Positions 1 to 8,600 of a stretch of 40,633 bases of DNA are shown one piece after another. Source of the stretch: Gemmiger formicilis (GTDB lineage Bacteria; Bacillota; Clostridia; Oscillospirales; Ruminococcaceae). Within the stretch, counting starts at the first letter, position 1; every line of letters starts with the position of its first letter. The translations under genes were made by a program, and so were the position numbers. Below the pieces are notes generated by a model. That model made no database searches, was not told the DNA's origin, and saw only the letters and a program-made list of their open reading frames with translations. The stretch is from contig NZ_WQOH01000052.1 of NCBI RefSeq assembly GCF_018784445.1, forward strand, positions 1 to 40,633, in the 5' to 3' direction.

Positions 1-50
1 ATTTGAATGCTGTTTGTCAGGGGCCGCGGTCGGTTGGCGGATTTTTTCAT
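1..50 (-). CDS. possible start of a leftward gene, cut by the window edge
   Basis: An open frame starts at an ATG (48-50, minus strand) and runs without a stop to position 1. It begins MKKSANRPRP and is too short to identify. The ribosome binding site is weak. It lies downstream of a leftward promoter/operator at 97-186, which is the main reason to suspect a real gene here. By analogy with other two-component loci it could be an ABC transporter or another target of the regulator at 1260-1952, but that is a guess. Confidence 0.2.
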   Translation of the reverse strand, partial: MKKSANRPRPLTNSIQ

Positions 51-96
51 TTTGGGGCTTGACTTTTAATAGTTAGTCTCCATATTTGATAAGGGT

Positions 97-186
97 ATTG
101 TAAAACCTAAATGTCCGCGAAATGTTACAGCGGCCAAAAAATTTCATTGAAAATCGAGGTGAAATGTTACAACGCTCGGACATTTC
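97..186 (-). promoter_or_regulatory. leftward promoter with two-component operator repeats
   Basis: The 25 bases at 109-133 are identical to 1993-2017, which lies just upstream of the response regulator gene. Read on the minus strand, each copy holds two ACATTT half-sites 11 bp apart, the spacing expected for an OmpR-type regulator. In both copies the second ACATTT is followed after exactly 6 bp by a -10-like hexamer, here TACAAT (97-102). A second cluster at 161-186 includes the inverted pair GAAATGT/ACATTTC. The site is placed to drive a gene to the left of position 1. Confidence 0.6.
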
Positions 187-231
187 AAAAAAATTTACGG
201 CGGGCAGCCGGAAATGGCCGTCCGCCGCGTT

Positions 232-1263
232 CTATTTTGTCGGTAGCATAATGGAAAATTCCGACCCCTTGCCCGGTTCCGAAACCACTTTGATATAGCC
301 GCCCTGCCGCGTTACGATCTCGCGGGCCAGATACAGGCCAATCCCCACGCCCTGCTGTTCGTGTACTTCTTCCTCACGATAGAAGCGCCGGAAGATAGTG
401 GCCTGATTGCTTTCGGAAATGCCCTTGCCGGTGTCGGTTACTTTGATCTCCACATACATTTCCCACAGCACCACCGACACAGCGATTTTTCCGCCTGCCG
501 GGGTGTACTTCACCGCATTGTCCAGCAGATTAAAGAGGGCCTCGGATGTCCACTTGCTGTCATGGAAAACGGTCAAATCCTCCGGGCAGTCCACGGACAC
601 AGCGATTTCCTTTTTCTCCGCCGCATACACAATCCCACTCATGGCCTGCGCCACGGTATCAAAGAGGCGACCCGGTTTCTTATCCAACTGGATCACGCCC
701 GTTTCCAGCCGTGAGGTTTTCACAAGGGCCTGAAAGAGAAAGTCCAGCTTATCCGTCTGGCTGCGGATTCCCCGGATAAAGTCGGTGCGCTCCGCCTCGG
801 TCATGGGCTTTTCCAGCAGGGTGTCCGTCGCCATTTTCAGATTGCTTACCGGCGTTTTCACCTGATGGGAAATATCCGATACAAGGGTCTGTAACTCCTG
901 CCGTTCCTCGTCCACCCGGCGGCGGTTCTCCTGCATGATCTGGTAAAGCCTTGCCAGCCGGTGTCCGATTCTGGCAAGCTGGGTTTCGCTGTCCTCTGGC
1001 CGCTGGGGCGCTTCATTCCCGGCGATCATGTGGTCTAAGGTCTGGCACAGGTCAGCGGTAAACTGCGACAGCCGCTTTCCAAACGCCTGCGTCAGTACAA
1101 AAATCCCCACAAGGGCGCACAGCAGCAGCGTCCCGCCTGTCAGCAGCACCGCAATCTGTTTTGTCACAAGAAACAGGGCTATGGTGATCCCGGACATGGA
1201 GAGGGCAAGCCCCATTGCCACCCGGCTAAACAGCCGCTTTACCGAGAGATTTTGAAACTTCAT
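232..1263 (-). CDS. sensor histidine kinase, short-loop (intramembrane-sensing) type
   Basis: A 343-residue membrane kinase and the likely partner of the regulator encoded just upstream. Two membrane helices (about 14-34 and 38-58) are separated by only a few residues, so it has almost no extracellular sensor domain. A coiled-coil-like linker (about 95-128) leads to the H-box SDISHQVKTP with His133. The ATP-binding part has the N box NLLDNAVKYTP, the G1 box DTGKGI, the F box FRRFYREEE and the G2 box GVGIGLYLAREI. Its ATG overlaps the regulator stop (ATGA), so the two are translationally coupled. Kinases of this architecture often sense peptide antibiotics or envelope stress through a partner transporter (family knowledge); the ligand here is unknown. 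Confidence 0.9.
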   Translation of the reverse strand: MKFQNLSVKRLFSRVAMGLALSMSGITIALFLVTKQIAVLLTGGTLLLCALVGIFVLTQAFGKRLSQFTADLCQTLDHMIAGNEAPQRPEDSETQLARIGHRLARLYQIMQENRRRVDEERQELQTLVSDISHQVKTPVSNLKMATDTLLEKPMTEAERTDFIRGIRSQTDKLDFLFQALVKTSRLETGVIQLDKKPGRLFDTVAQAMSGIVYAAEKKEIAVSVDCPEDLTVFHDSKWTSEALFNLLDNAVKYTPAGGKIAVSVVLWEMYVEIKVTDTGKGISESNQATIFRRFYREEEVHEQQGVGIGLYLAREIVTRQGGYIKVVSEPGKGSEFSIMLPTK

Positions 1264-1952
1264 TTTGCCTCACCTCCCGTCCATTGATAGCCCATGCCGT
1301 AAACGGTCTTGATGTAGGGTGCGCCGCCGTCGGATTCAATCTTGCTGCGAATCCGGCTGATGGAGGTTGTCAGGGTGTGTTCGTCTACAAACCGCTCGTC
1401 TATATCCCACAGCCTTTCCAAAAGATGCCCACGGGTCAGCACTTGCCGGGGATTTTTGCGGAACAGGTTCAGCATTTTGTACTCCATCGGGGATAGGGTC
1501 AGGGGCTTGCCGTTTAGGGAAGCCGTCTGCTCCGAGAAGTCCAGAAACAGCCGCCCGTCGTCGTAAATGTCCTTAGCCGGTTTGTGGTGTTCCAGCATGG
1601 CGAACATGGCTTTGATTTTCCGCTGCAAGGCCCCGATCACAAAGGGCTTTGTGATGTAATCCACCGCGCCCACCTCATAGCCCCGTATCTGGTCGCTCTC
1701 CTGATCGTTGGCGGTCAGGAAAATCACGATGGTATCCGGGTGCTGGGGCTTTATCAGCTTGCACAGTTCAAAACCGTTCCCGTCCGGCAGGTTGATGTCC
1801 AGCAGCACTAAATTAAATTCCCGCTGGCGGATGGCTTCGGCTGCGGTTCTGGCATTTAGGGCAGAAGTCACGCCGTAGCCGTCTGCGGTCAGGTTATAGG
1901 CCAACATCTTATTCAAAAAACTGTCGTCCTCGACAATTAAAATCTGCTTCAT
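1260..1952 (-). CDS. OmpR/PhoB-type response regulator
   Basis: A 230-residue DNA-binding regulator. The receiver domain (about 1-115) has the acidic pair Asp9/Asp10, phospho-acceptor Asp52 in LLDINLPDG, and the conserved Lys in ITKPF. A winged-helix Trans_reg_C domain (about 135-228) includes LTPSPMEYK-like and RTLTTSISRIRSKIE-like stretches and ends in the TVYGMGYQW motif. The chosen ATG at 1950-1952 has GGAAGTGAGG just upstream; a frame extension to 1994 adds 14 residues unlike the family start. The operator/promoter at 1981-2017 probably gives autoregulation. Together with the kinase this forms the left-hand two-component operon of the element. Confidence 0.92.
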   Translation of the reverse strand: MKQILIVEDDSFLNKMLAYNLTADGYGVTSALNARTAAEAIRQREFNLVLLDINLPDGNGFELCKLIKPQHPDTIVIFLTANDQESDQIRGYEVGAVDYITKPFVIGALQRKIKAMFAMLEHHKPAKDIYDDGRLFLDFSEQTASLNGKPLTLSPMEYKMLNLFRKNPRQVLTRGHLLERLWDIDERFVDEHTLTTSISRIRSKIESDGGAPYIKTVYGMGYQWTGGEAK

Positions 1953-1980
1953 ATCCTCACTTCCTTTGCTTTTTGCAGAT

Positions 1981-2017
1981 AGTATAACAGGCAAATGTCC
2001 GCGAAATGTTACAGCGG
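1981..2017 (-). promoter_or_regulatory. promoter and operator of the two-component operon
   Basis: On the minus strand, two ACATTT half-sites 11 bp apart (within 1993-2013) sit over the -35 region of a -10 hexamer TATACT (1981-1986). The start codon is at 1952. The 25 bases 1993-2017 are repeated exactly at 109-133 with the same spacing to a -10 box. Direct repeats overlapping the -35 are typical of OmpR-family activators, so this is a probable autoregulatory site. Confidence 0.6.
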
Positions 2018-2172
2018 ACAGATTTTTTCAAAAAAGTGCTTCTCCTTTATTATAGGATAGCCCGCTTTTCCGTACAAGGCAGAAAATATGAATTATAAAG
2101 TTTAATCTTCCTGCATATAGCAACATTCCATTGAGAAAATATGAAATATACAATGTAGATGGGTGGTGCTAT

Positions 2173-2541
2173 ATGGCAAATATCAAAGATTGTCCCGGCT
2201 TTGAAACTTTCGGTGCGGATGTAAAAGAGGCGCGGAAAGTCAAGCAGTTATCGCGTAAGACGCTGGCGGAACAGGTCAATATCGACTGGCGCTATCTTGC
2301 CAACATCGAAAATGACGGCACGATTCCCAGCCTGCCGGTTATCATACAGCTTATCAAAATCTGCGGGCTTCCCGTGGAACGGTATTTTAACCCGGAGGTC
2401 ATGCGGGAGGAAAGCGCACAGCGGCAGCGGGTCAGCCACAAGCTGAAACTCTGCCCGGAAGAATTTCTGCCGATCATCGAGGGCGCGATTGACGGGGCCA
2501 TTCAAATTCAACAGAAGAATGACGAAACGGAGGGTGCATGA
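2173..2541 (+). CDS. XRE-family helix-turn-helix regulator
   Basis: A 122-residue predicted DNA-binding protein. The HTH_3-like domain covers about residues 8-65: FGADVKEARKVKQLSRKTLA, then VNIDWRYLANIENDG and PSLPVIIQLIKICGLP. The C-terminal 50 residues are charged and unassigned. The ATG at 2173 follows GGGTGGTGCTAT, a modest ribosome binding site; an upstream in-frame ATG at 2131 would add 14 residues unlike the family start. It is the first plus-strand gene, divergent from the two-component operon and just upstream of the mobilization genes. That position fits a regulator of element transfer or maintenance. Confidence 0.88.
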   Translation: MANIKDCPGFETFGADVKEARKVKQLSRKTLAEQVNIDWRYLANIENDGTIPSLPVIIQLIKICGLPVERYFNPEVMREESAQRQRVSHKLKLCPEEFLPIIEGAIDGAIQIQQKNDETEGA

Positions 2542-2560
2542 CAACCCTCTGTTTTGTTTT
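2530..2560 (+). terminator. rho-independent terminator after the XRE gene
   Basis: The 6-bp stem GAGGGT/ACCCTC (2530-2535 with 2544-2549) is followed by TGTTTTGTTTTT. The stop codon of the XRE gene lies in the loop, so the terminator overlaps the gene end. Confidence 0.7.
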
Positions 2561-2589
2561 TGGGAGGACGCAATCTGCGCCCTCTCTTT

Positions 2590-2680
2590 TTTTGTACGGT
2601 TTTCGGAAAAACCGGGATTTTGCGGGTATTTCCTTGGGGTCAGAACGCTTTTTAAGGGAAGAAGAACAAAGACAGCAAGC
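2590..2680 (+). other. candidate oriT region
   Basis: The gap before mobC holds a perfect inverted repeat CGGTTTT-CGGA-AAAACCG (2597-2614), then an unpaired stretch to about 2660. An origin of transfer commonly lies just upstream of the mobC/relaxase pair and contains such a repeat next to the nick site. I cannot identify the nick position from sequence alone, so this rests on location and the repeat. Confidence 0.3.
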
Positions 2681-2743
2681 ATAGGGAGTGTAGCCACACT
2701 CCCGGCAAACGGCTTCCCGTTTGTATCTTGGGGAAGTCCCCAA
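2661..2743 (+). repeat. three-hairpin leader element, copy 1 (upstream of mobC)
   Basis: Three perfect stem-loops follow one another: GGGAGTGT-AGCC-ACACTCCC (2684-2703), CAAACGG-CTTC-CCGTTTG (2706-2723) and TTGGGGA-AG-TCCCCAA (2728-2743). The last ends 14 bases before the mobC ribosome binding site. Bases 2661-2709 are nearly identical to the minus-strand leader of the 1554-aa gene (10,409-10,513), which has the same order of hairpins but a different middle stem. This suggests an RNA-level control element or a protein-binding site shared by two units of the element. Confidence 0.65.
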
Positions 2744-2769
2744 ACCCCTGAATGAATGGAGGTGAGAAA

Positions 2770-3099
2770 GTGGCAAACCGAAAACGGAAGTTTGTGCTGC
2801 GCGTCCCGGTGACGCCGGAGGAACGGGTGCTGATCCAGCAGAAGATGGCCCAGCTTGGCACAAAGAACTTTTCTGCCTACGCCCGGAAAATGCTGATTGA
2901 CGGCTATATTGTCCACATCGACACCGGCCCCGTCCGGGCGCAGACCGCAGAGCTGCAAAAGATCGGCGTCAACATCAACCAGATTGCAAGGCGTATCAAC
3001 AGTACCGGGACTGTGTACGCGCAGGACTTGGAGGACATCAAGGGGGCGCTGGCACAGATATGGCAGTTACAAAGATCCATCCTATCAAGTCAACGCTGA
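2770..3099 (+). CDS. mobC: MobC-like relaxosome accessory protein
   Basis: A 109-residue protein of the plasmid mobilization MobC type, which helps the relaxase load at oriT. It starts KRKFVLRVPVTPEERVLIQQ, a ribbon-helix-helix-like N-terminus. It continues with GTKNFSAYARKMLIDG and the conserved helix ELQKIGVNINQIARRINSTG. The GTG start at 2770 is preferred because GGAGGTGA stands 5 bases upstream; the ATG at 2752 overlaps that site and would add 6 residues. The last 40 bases overlap the relaxase gene, so the two are translated together. Confidence 0.85.
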   Translation: MANRKRKFVLRVPVTPEERVLIQQKMAQLGTKNFSAYARKMLIDGYIVHIDTGPVRAQTAELQKIGVNINQIARRINSTGTVYAQDLEDIKGALAQIWQLQRSILSSQR

Positions 3100-4412
3100 A
3101 AAAGGCGCTGGACTACATCGAGAACCCGGACAAGACCGATGAAAAGCTGTTCGTTTCTTCCTATGGCTGTTCCTATGAAACGGCGGATATTGAATTTCAA
3201 ATGCTGTTAGATCAGGCGTACCAAAAGGGCAACAATCTGGCCCACCACCTGATACAAGCCTTTGAACCGGGGGAAACCACAGCAGAGCAGGCCCATGAGA
3301 TCGGGCGGCGGCTTGCCGATGAAGTGCTGCAAGGTAAATACCCCTATGTGATAACCACCCACATCGACAAGGGCCACCTGCATAACCACATCATTTTCTG
3401 CGCCGTGGATATGGCGAACCAGCGCAAGTACATTTCCAACCGCCAGAGCTACGCCTTTATCCGGCGCACCAGCGACCGGCTGTGCAAGGAACACGGCCTG
3501 TCTGTGGTAAAGCCCGGCAAGGACAAGGGCAAGACCTATGCCGAGTGGGACGCACAGAAAAAGGGCAAGAGCTGGAAAGCAAAACTGAAAATTGCTATCG
3601 ACGCGGCCATTCCGCAGGCCAAAGACTTTGACGGTTTTCTGCGGCTCATGGAGGCGCAGGGCTATGAAGTCAAACAGGGCAAGTTTATTTCATTCCGCGC
3701 GCTGGCAGACGGCCTCCGTCCCGGGCAGGAACGCTTCACCCGCTGCAAGACCTTGGGGGAGGATTACACCGAGGAACGGATCGCCCAGCGGATCAAGGGC
3801 ATTGCCATCGACCGGGGGCCGCGCAGAAGAAGCACCGGGGAAATCTCCCTGCGGATCGCCTTGGAGGACAGTATCAAAGCCCAGCAGTCGGCGGGCTATG
3901 CGCGGTGGGCGAAGCTGCACAACTTGAAGCAGGCCGCCAATTCCTTAAACTTCATCACAGAACACCAGATCGACAGCTACGAGGGCTTGGAAAGCAGGCT
4001 GGCCGAGATCAGCGCTGCAAACGACGCGGCGGCCTCCGCCCTGAAAGACGCGGAACGCCGCCTTGGGGATATGGCGCTGCTGATAAAAAACCTCTCCGCC
4101 TACAAGCAGCTCCGGCCTGTGGCACTGGAACTGCGAAACGCCAAAGACAAGGCCGCGTTCCGGCGGCAGCATGAAAGCCAACTGATCTTGTATGAGGCGT
4201 CGGCAAAGGCGCTCAAAGAGGCCGGGATCGCAAAGCTCCCCAACCTGTACGCCCTCAAAACCGAGTATAAAAAACTGGACATAGAACGGGAACGGCTGTC
4301 CGCACAGTACAGCGAAGCGAAACAGAAATTGAAAGAATACGGCATTGTCAAACAGAATGTAGACAGCATTTTGCGGACAGCGCCGGGAAAGGAGCATACG
4401 CAGGAACGATGA
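3060..4412 (+). CDS. MOBP-type relaxase (mobilization nuclease)
   Basis: A 450-residue relaxase that would nick oriT and pilot the transferred strand. The N-terminal relaxase domain (about 1-180) carries the metal-binding motif HIDKGHLHNH at 101-110 (His101, His106, His108, His110). A likely catalytic tyrosine is Tyr19 in ALDYIENP. The segment LAHHLIQAFEPGETT (60-74) matches MobA/VirD2-family relaxases. The C-terminal half (about 270-440) is helical and charged, with coiled-coil character. Its ATG lies inside the end of mobC and its stop overlaps the next start (ATGA), so the three genes form one coupled operon. It appears intact. Confidence 0.92.
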   Translation: MAVTKIHPIKSTLKKALDYIENPDKTDEKLFVSSYGCSYETADIEFQMLLDQAYQKGNNLAHHLIQAFEPGETTAEQAHEIGRRLADEVLQGKYPYVITTHIDKGHLHNHIIFCAVDMANQRKYISNRQSYAFIRRTSDRLCKEHGLSVVKPGKDKGKTYAEWDAQKKGKSWKAKLKIAIDAAIPQAKDFDGFLRLMEAQGYEVKQGKFISFRALADGLRPGQERFTRCKTLGEDYTEERIAQRIKGIAIDRGPRRRSTGEISLRIALEDSIKAQQSAGYARWAKLHNLKQAANSLNFITEHQIDSYEGLESRLAEISAANDAAASALKDAERRLGDMALLIKNLSAYKQLRPVALELRNAKDKAAFRRQHESQLILYEASAKALKEAGIAKLPNLYALKTEYKKLDIERERLSAQYSEAKQKLKEYGIVKQNVDSILRTAPGKEHTQER

Positions 4413-4780
4413 ACATAACGAGAATGAGTTACCCCCAATACCGCAAGGCCCGCAGGCTCACCCATGAGTGCTGCAACTACTGTAACGGAAACTGCCTCCT
4501 GCTGGACGATGGGGAGGAATGTGTCTGTGTGCAGAGTATTTCCTATTCGCTGCTGTGCCGGTGGTTCAAGGTGGCCGTCCTGCCGCTGGACGCTGCCCTG
4601 TGCGCCGAGATCACCAAAGGCCGGGGCGAAATCAAACGCTGCGCCGTCTGCGGGGCGGCGTTTACGCCCAACTCCAACCGGGCCAAATACTGCCCGGATT
4701 GTGCGGTGCAGGTACGCCGGAAGAAAGAGGCGGAACGCCAGCGGAAAAGATACCTCCTGTCTACGCATTTAGGGCGGTAA
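4409..4780 (+). CDS. cysteine-rich VLP-domain protein
   Basis: A 123-residue protein that I recognise as the 'cysteine-rich VLP' family found next to relaxases in Firmicute ICEs. The N-terminal half has a Cys cluster, HECCNYCNGNCLLLDDGEEC. The C-terminal half has a zinc-ribbon-like CAVCGAAF...YCPDC pair followed by a basic tail (RRKKEAERQRKR). The zinc ligands and basic tail suggest DNA or protein binding in the transfer complex, but no biochemical role is known to me. The start overlaps the relaxase stop. Confidence 0.82.
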   Translation: MNITRMSYPQYRKARRLTHECCNYCNGNCLLLDDGEECVCVQSISYSLLCRWFKVAVLPLDAALCAEITKGRGEIKRCAVCGAAFTPNSNRAKYCPDCAVQVRRKKEAERQRKRYLLSTHLGR

Positions 4781-4892
4781 AAGTCCACGGAAATCAAGGG
4801 TTTTTCCGCATGGTCGGCAGGCAGGTGGATAAAGTTATCCTGTTCTCCCGAAAACAGGGTTCTAAATGCGGGAAAATGGACAAAAAAGAAGC

Positions 4893-4940
4893 GCCGGGAC
4901 AAAGATAACTTTTCAGTTCTTTGTCCCGGCTGAATTTTGG
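4893..4940 (+). terminator. strong hairpin terminator after the mobilization operon
   Basis: A perfect 12-bp inverted repeat GCCGGGACAAAG/CTTTGTCCCGGC (4893-4904 with 4919-4930) with a 14-base loop, followed by TGAATTTTGG. It lies 112 bp past the VLP gene, just before the cargo promoter. The downstream T-run is short. The stretch 4781-4892 shows no gene. Confidence 0.55.
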
Positions 4941-4942
4941 CA

Positions 4943-4971
4943 TGGACACTGATTTTGTGCAGTGCTATAAT
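4943..4971 (+). promoter_or_regulatory. sigma-A-type promoter of the cargo gene
   Basis: The -35 box TGGACA (4943-4948) and -10 box TATAAT (4966-4971) are separated by exactly 17 bp. They stand 33 bp before the ATG at 5005, which has GGGGTGA as ribosome binding site. The cargo gene therefore has its own promoter. Confidence 0.75.
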
Positions 4972-5004
4972 TCGAGTAAATAAACGAGATCGGGGTGATT
5001 ATCC

Positions 5005-5424
5005 ATGAATGAAAGAGAAAAGATTATCCAGCGTTGGTTTGATATGTGGTTGGAGCAACAGGATTTTGGAATAGATGAAATTTTTACAGAGGATGTTCTA
5101 TATACAGAAAGTTGGAGTCCCCAATATTGCAATCGAAAAACTGTGAAGCACTGGTTTCAGGAATGGAATACCCGTGGCAAAGTCGTTACTTGGGAAATTA
5201 AACAATTCTTCCACAAGGAAAATCAGACAATCGTTGAGTGGTATTTCAAAAACGAAATGGACAATGGGAGCATAGAAGAATTTGACGGAATCTCTTTGAT
5301 TGAGTGGACAGACGAGAACAAAATTAAGTCATTAAAAGAATTTGGGTGCAATCTGAATCATTATAATCCCTATGAGCATAGTGATACGCCCCAGTTTAGA
5401 AATGAAAAGGCAAGCTGGTTTTGA
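5005..5424 (+). CDS. NTF2-like (SnoaL-type) protein, ICE cargo
   Basis: A 139-residue protein with the NTF2-like fold pattern. An N-terminal helix REKIIQRWFDMWLEQQD is followed by a helix/strand segment with FTEDVLYTESWSPQY, then VKHWFQEWNTRGKVVTWEIK and paired strands NQTIVEWYFKNEMDNG and EFDGISLIEWTDENKI. Members include ketosteroid-isomerase-like enzymes and many small proteins of unknown function; I see no catalytic signature that decides. It is more AT-rich than its neighbours and has its own promoter, and it sits alone between the mobilization operon and the convergent transfer operon. This fits recent capture as cargo. Confidence 0.75.
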   Translation: MNEREKIIQRWFDMWLEQQDFGIDEIFTEDVLYTESWSPQYCNRKTVKHWFQEWNTRGKVVTWEIKQFFHKENQTIVEWYFKNEMDNGSIEEFDGISLIEWTDENKIKSLKEFGCNLNHYNPYEHSDTPQFRNEKASWF

Positions 5425-5437
5425 TTATGCTTTGTTG

Positions 5438-5491
5438 CAAAAAAAGAAATGCCGGACGCAGAGGCTTTGACAGCCCCCGCGCCCGGCGTTT
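5438..5491. terminator. bidirectional terminator between convergent units
   Basis: The stem GCCGGACGC/GCGCCCGGC (5451-5459 with 5479-5487, one mismatch) has GTTTTG on the plus side and, on the minus strand, a long T-rich run (A-rich 5438-5449 on plus). It would stop the cargo transcript from the left and the long transfer operon from the right. Confidence 0.65.
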
Positions 5492-5494
5492 TGC

Positions 5495-5695
5495 TTATTC
5501 GTCTGTGAAGTGGAACCGCTGCGCCGCAAAGTCGGCGTCACTCATGGCGTCCAGCTTATCGGCGGTCTGGCAGGCCAGCGCCGCCATTTCCCTGTCCATG
5601 TCCGGCAAAGCTGCCCGGAGATTTGCCGCCGTCCTGCGGCGGTCGGTGTTGTGATACAGACAGATCAGGTTTTCTTCTTCCACGGTGAAATACAT
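5495..5695 (-). CDS. small conserved ICE protein of unknown function
   Basis: A 66-residue protein, last gene of the transfer operon. It begins MYFTVEEENLICLYHNTDRR and contains a central Ala-rich helix followed by DKLDAMSDADFAAQRFHF; it is probably helical and soluble. The ATG lies 3 bases after the stop of the 1554-aa gene, with GGAGGTATGAGG overlapping that gene's end, so it depends on the same transcript. I recognise the position and style as common in CTn4-like elements but cannot name a family or function. Confidence 0.75.
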   Translation of the reverse strand: MYFTVEEENLICLYHNTDRRRTAANLRAALPDMDREMAALACQTADKLDAMSDADFAAQRFHFTDE

Positions 5696-5698
5696 TCC

Positions 5699-8600
5699 TC
5701 ATACCTCCATTTCTTTTGATTTTTCCCGCGCCGGGGGCTTCTTTTTCTGTTCCTCCTTGGCGGCGGCAAGCTGCGCCCGGATGGACGGTTTCTTTTGTTT
5801 CTGCGTCGTCTTTCGGGTCTGCTTGGGCTTTTTGGCCTCCGCCTTGGCTGCCTCGGCCACATCCAAAAGGGAAATCTGTTCCCCGGCTTTTGCCCTTGCT
5901 TCCAGTTCCTCCATAGACGGGGCGTTGTTCATCATGCCGTCGATCATGTTGTAGTTCTGTTCGGTGGACATTTCCGCCGTCTTGATATGACTTTCTGGCT
6001 GGGCGGGGATGGCAAAGGCCCTTGTGCCGTTTGCCATAATGAGATACCTTCCGTCCTCCGACTGGTGGTGGAATCCATACCCGGCGGCCTCCATCTGTTC
6101 CCGGCTCCTGTCGGTCAGATAGAAACGGCCTCTCGGCGTCTGGATTTGTTCGCCGGTCATGCACTCGTCCGGCGTGAGCTGCTTTTCCGGCTGGGCGAAG
6201 AACTCCGGCACCTGCCGGTAGTCGGCCCCCTCGTCCACATAATAGGCGGTCTGTTTCCCATCCTGCCGGAACACCACAATATCCCCCGTAGAGAGGGAAT
6301 GTCCCTTGTAATCGGCGGGATGTTCTATATTGAAGCGGCGGTAAATCTCGTCCAGTGTGGTGTCCTTGTCCAGCGGCGCGGTGTAGACAAGCTGGTAATT
6401 CTTCCTGTCCACCGAAAGCCCATCTGCCTGCAAGTCCTCATAGGAACGGTAGCGGAAGTCGCGCCCCTCCGGGCCGGGCGGCACTTGGTAGATGGAAAAG
6501 TTGGGCTGCGCCGGGGCCTCATAATCAGAGGCAACATATTCCTCCACCGTCAGCCCGGCAGCGGCGGCCTCCTGTTCCAGCTCTGCCTCGATCTGTTTTT
6601 TGTAGTCCTGCAAACTCTGGTCGAAGTCGGCAAGCTGCGGCGGCTCCGGCAAATGGTACTGGCCTTGATTGAGAAGCGGGCGGCACTCCTTTACATAGTC
6701 CAAAACCGCATTGAAATAAGCGGTCTGTTCCGGCGTCAGGGTTTCCCCGGATCGCAGCGGACGCCGGGCCTCCTGCTCCATAGCGGCCAGATTGCAATGC
6801 AGCTCCATATACGGGATGAACTCATGCAGCAGCATATCCCGCTGGGCCTTGTCCGCCTCCCATGCCTCCGGCCCCTCATGGTGCAGCACATGGTTTTTCC
6901 AGCTTTCATCCTGCGCGTAGTATTCGTGATAGCCCCGGATATGCTGGATCAGGGAACCGTCCCCGTCGCCAAAGTCCTGCCGCCCCTCGTAGCTGTCCGG
7001 CTGGCCCTGCATGGTAAAGTCAATGCGGAACTTGGTCTTGTCGTACCAATGGCCCGTATAGCCCGGCTGCTCCCGGTCATGGCGTCTGGCGCTGTCCAGC
7101 TCCTTGAAAACGGCCTCAGCTTCATGCAGCGGCATTTGCTGGCCGTCTTTCAAATGGGGGCTTTCACTCCAAAGGATCGTGACAACCGGCTCCGCTGCCG
7201 GATTCTGTGCGATCTGCCGCTGGGCGTTGGCAACGGCAATCTCACTTTCGATCTCGCTTTTCACAAAGGAATCCATCTGGCCCTTTTGCAGCTCGTAGCC
7301 CTGTTCGCACAGGCGGTTGATAAGCCCGATCACCTTGTCGGTATCGCCCACGGATTCGGCATAGGCCACGATCAACTGCCGTTCCTCGCTGCCCAAACGC
7401 GGGGCGTTTTTCTCCGCCAGCTCAATCAGGGCGGCGGCTCGGTCAGCCGGGGACGCCTCCGGAATGAACGGCTTTCCATTCAAAAGGCCGTCGATCCCGT
7501 TCCACGCCTGCGGCTGGGGAATGGCGTTGGCCTGTTCGGTTGCTTCCAGAAAATCATCCAGCCCGTCGCCGGTCAGGGGTTCCATCGTCCCAGCCGGTCG
7601 CTCATGGATGGCAAGGATTTCTTTTCCGGCTTCCGCAAGGGACAGGTCGGGATTGTCAAGCTGGCCTCCGTCCAGTTCCTTGTAGTCGGGGCCGTACAGC
7701 GTGTAATCATAGCCGGTTTCCGATGTCTGGATATACAGGTAATCGCTGCTTTCCAGACGGTAGGCGGCCTCCTGCGGGGCTTCTGCCTGTTCCAGCGTTC
7801 CGTCCCCGGCAATGGTAAAGCCCTGTGCCTGCGCCGCCTCCTTGGTTTCCTGCGACACTTCGCCGGTGGATTTCAAATCCGCGTCAATGAGGGTTTGCAG
7901 CATGGCCTTTACGCTGTCGGTCATTTCCTGCTGTTGCTCCGGGGGCAGCTTGGAAAATACGCTGTCCGGGTCTGGCTGCTCGGCGGCCTGTTCCATCGGC
8001 GCGGCCTGCGGCTGCTCCTGCTGGGCCTGCCGTTCTTTCTGAAGCTGGGCAAGGTGGCCGTCAATGGTGGTAATCAGTTCATGGGCGGTGGCCCGGATGG
8101 TTTCAAGGGAGGCTTTCAGCTCTTTCAAGTCCTTGCCGGAACTCCAACCGGCCACATAGCCAAAGGAATAGTCGGAGGTGTCCAGCCCGTAGTGCTGGCA
8201 GACGGCATAGGCCACGCTTTCGGCCTGCACCTCGCGGGTGCGGCTGTCGGGGCGGTCGGCCTGCTCAATGGCCGGGGCTTCCGGGTCGATGGCGTGGAGC
8301 TTGGAATGGGCGATCTCATGGATGGCCGTCTTTAGGGTCTGTAATTCGCTCATGCCCTCCTGAATGGCGATCCGCTTTTCCGTCAGGTGGTAGTAGCCGT
8401 GGGAACCGCCCGGAATATCCTCAAAACCAATGGGAACCGGGGAGGTCTGTTCCAGCGCCTTGAAAAATTCCCCGTAGCGTTCCACGCTGCCGGTCAGTTC
8501 TTCCACGCCGATAGAGGGCAGCGGTTCCCCCTCGGTCTGGCTCACATCAAAGACGGAAACGATCTTAAAGGCCGGAACCTGTATTTCCTGTACTTCGGTA

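Noticed and set aside
5795-8335. Long plus-strand open frame opposite the polyvalent gene
   Set aside because: It lies fully antisense to a gene with clear domains, has no ribosome binding site, and its translation is low-complexity and hydrophobic. It is a by-product of GC-rich codon usage.
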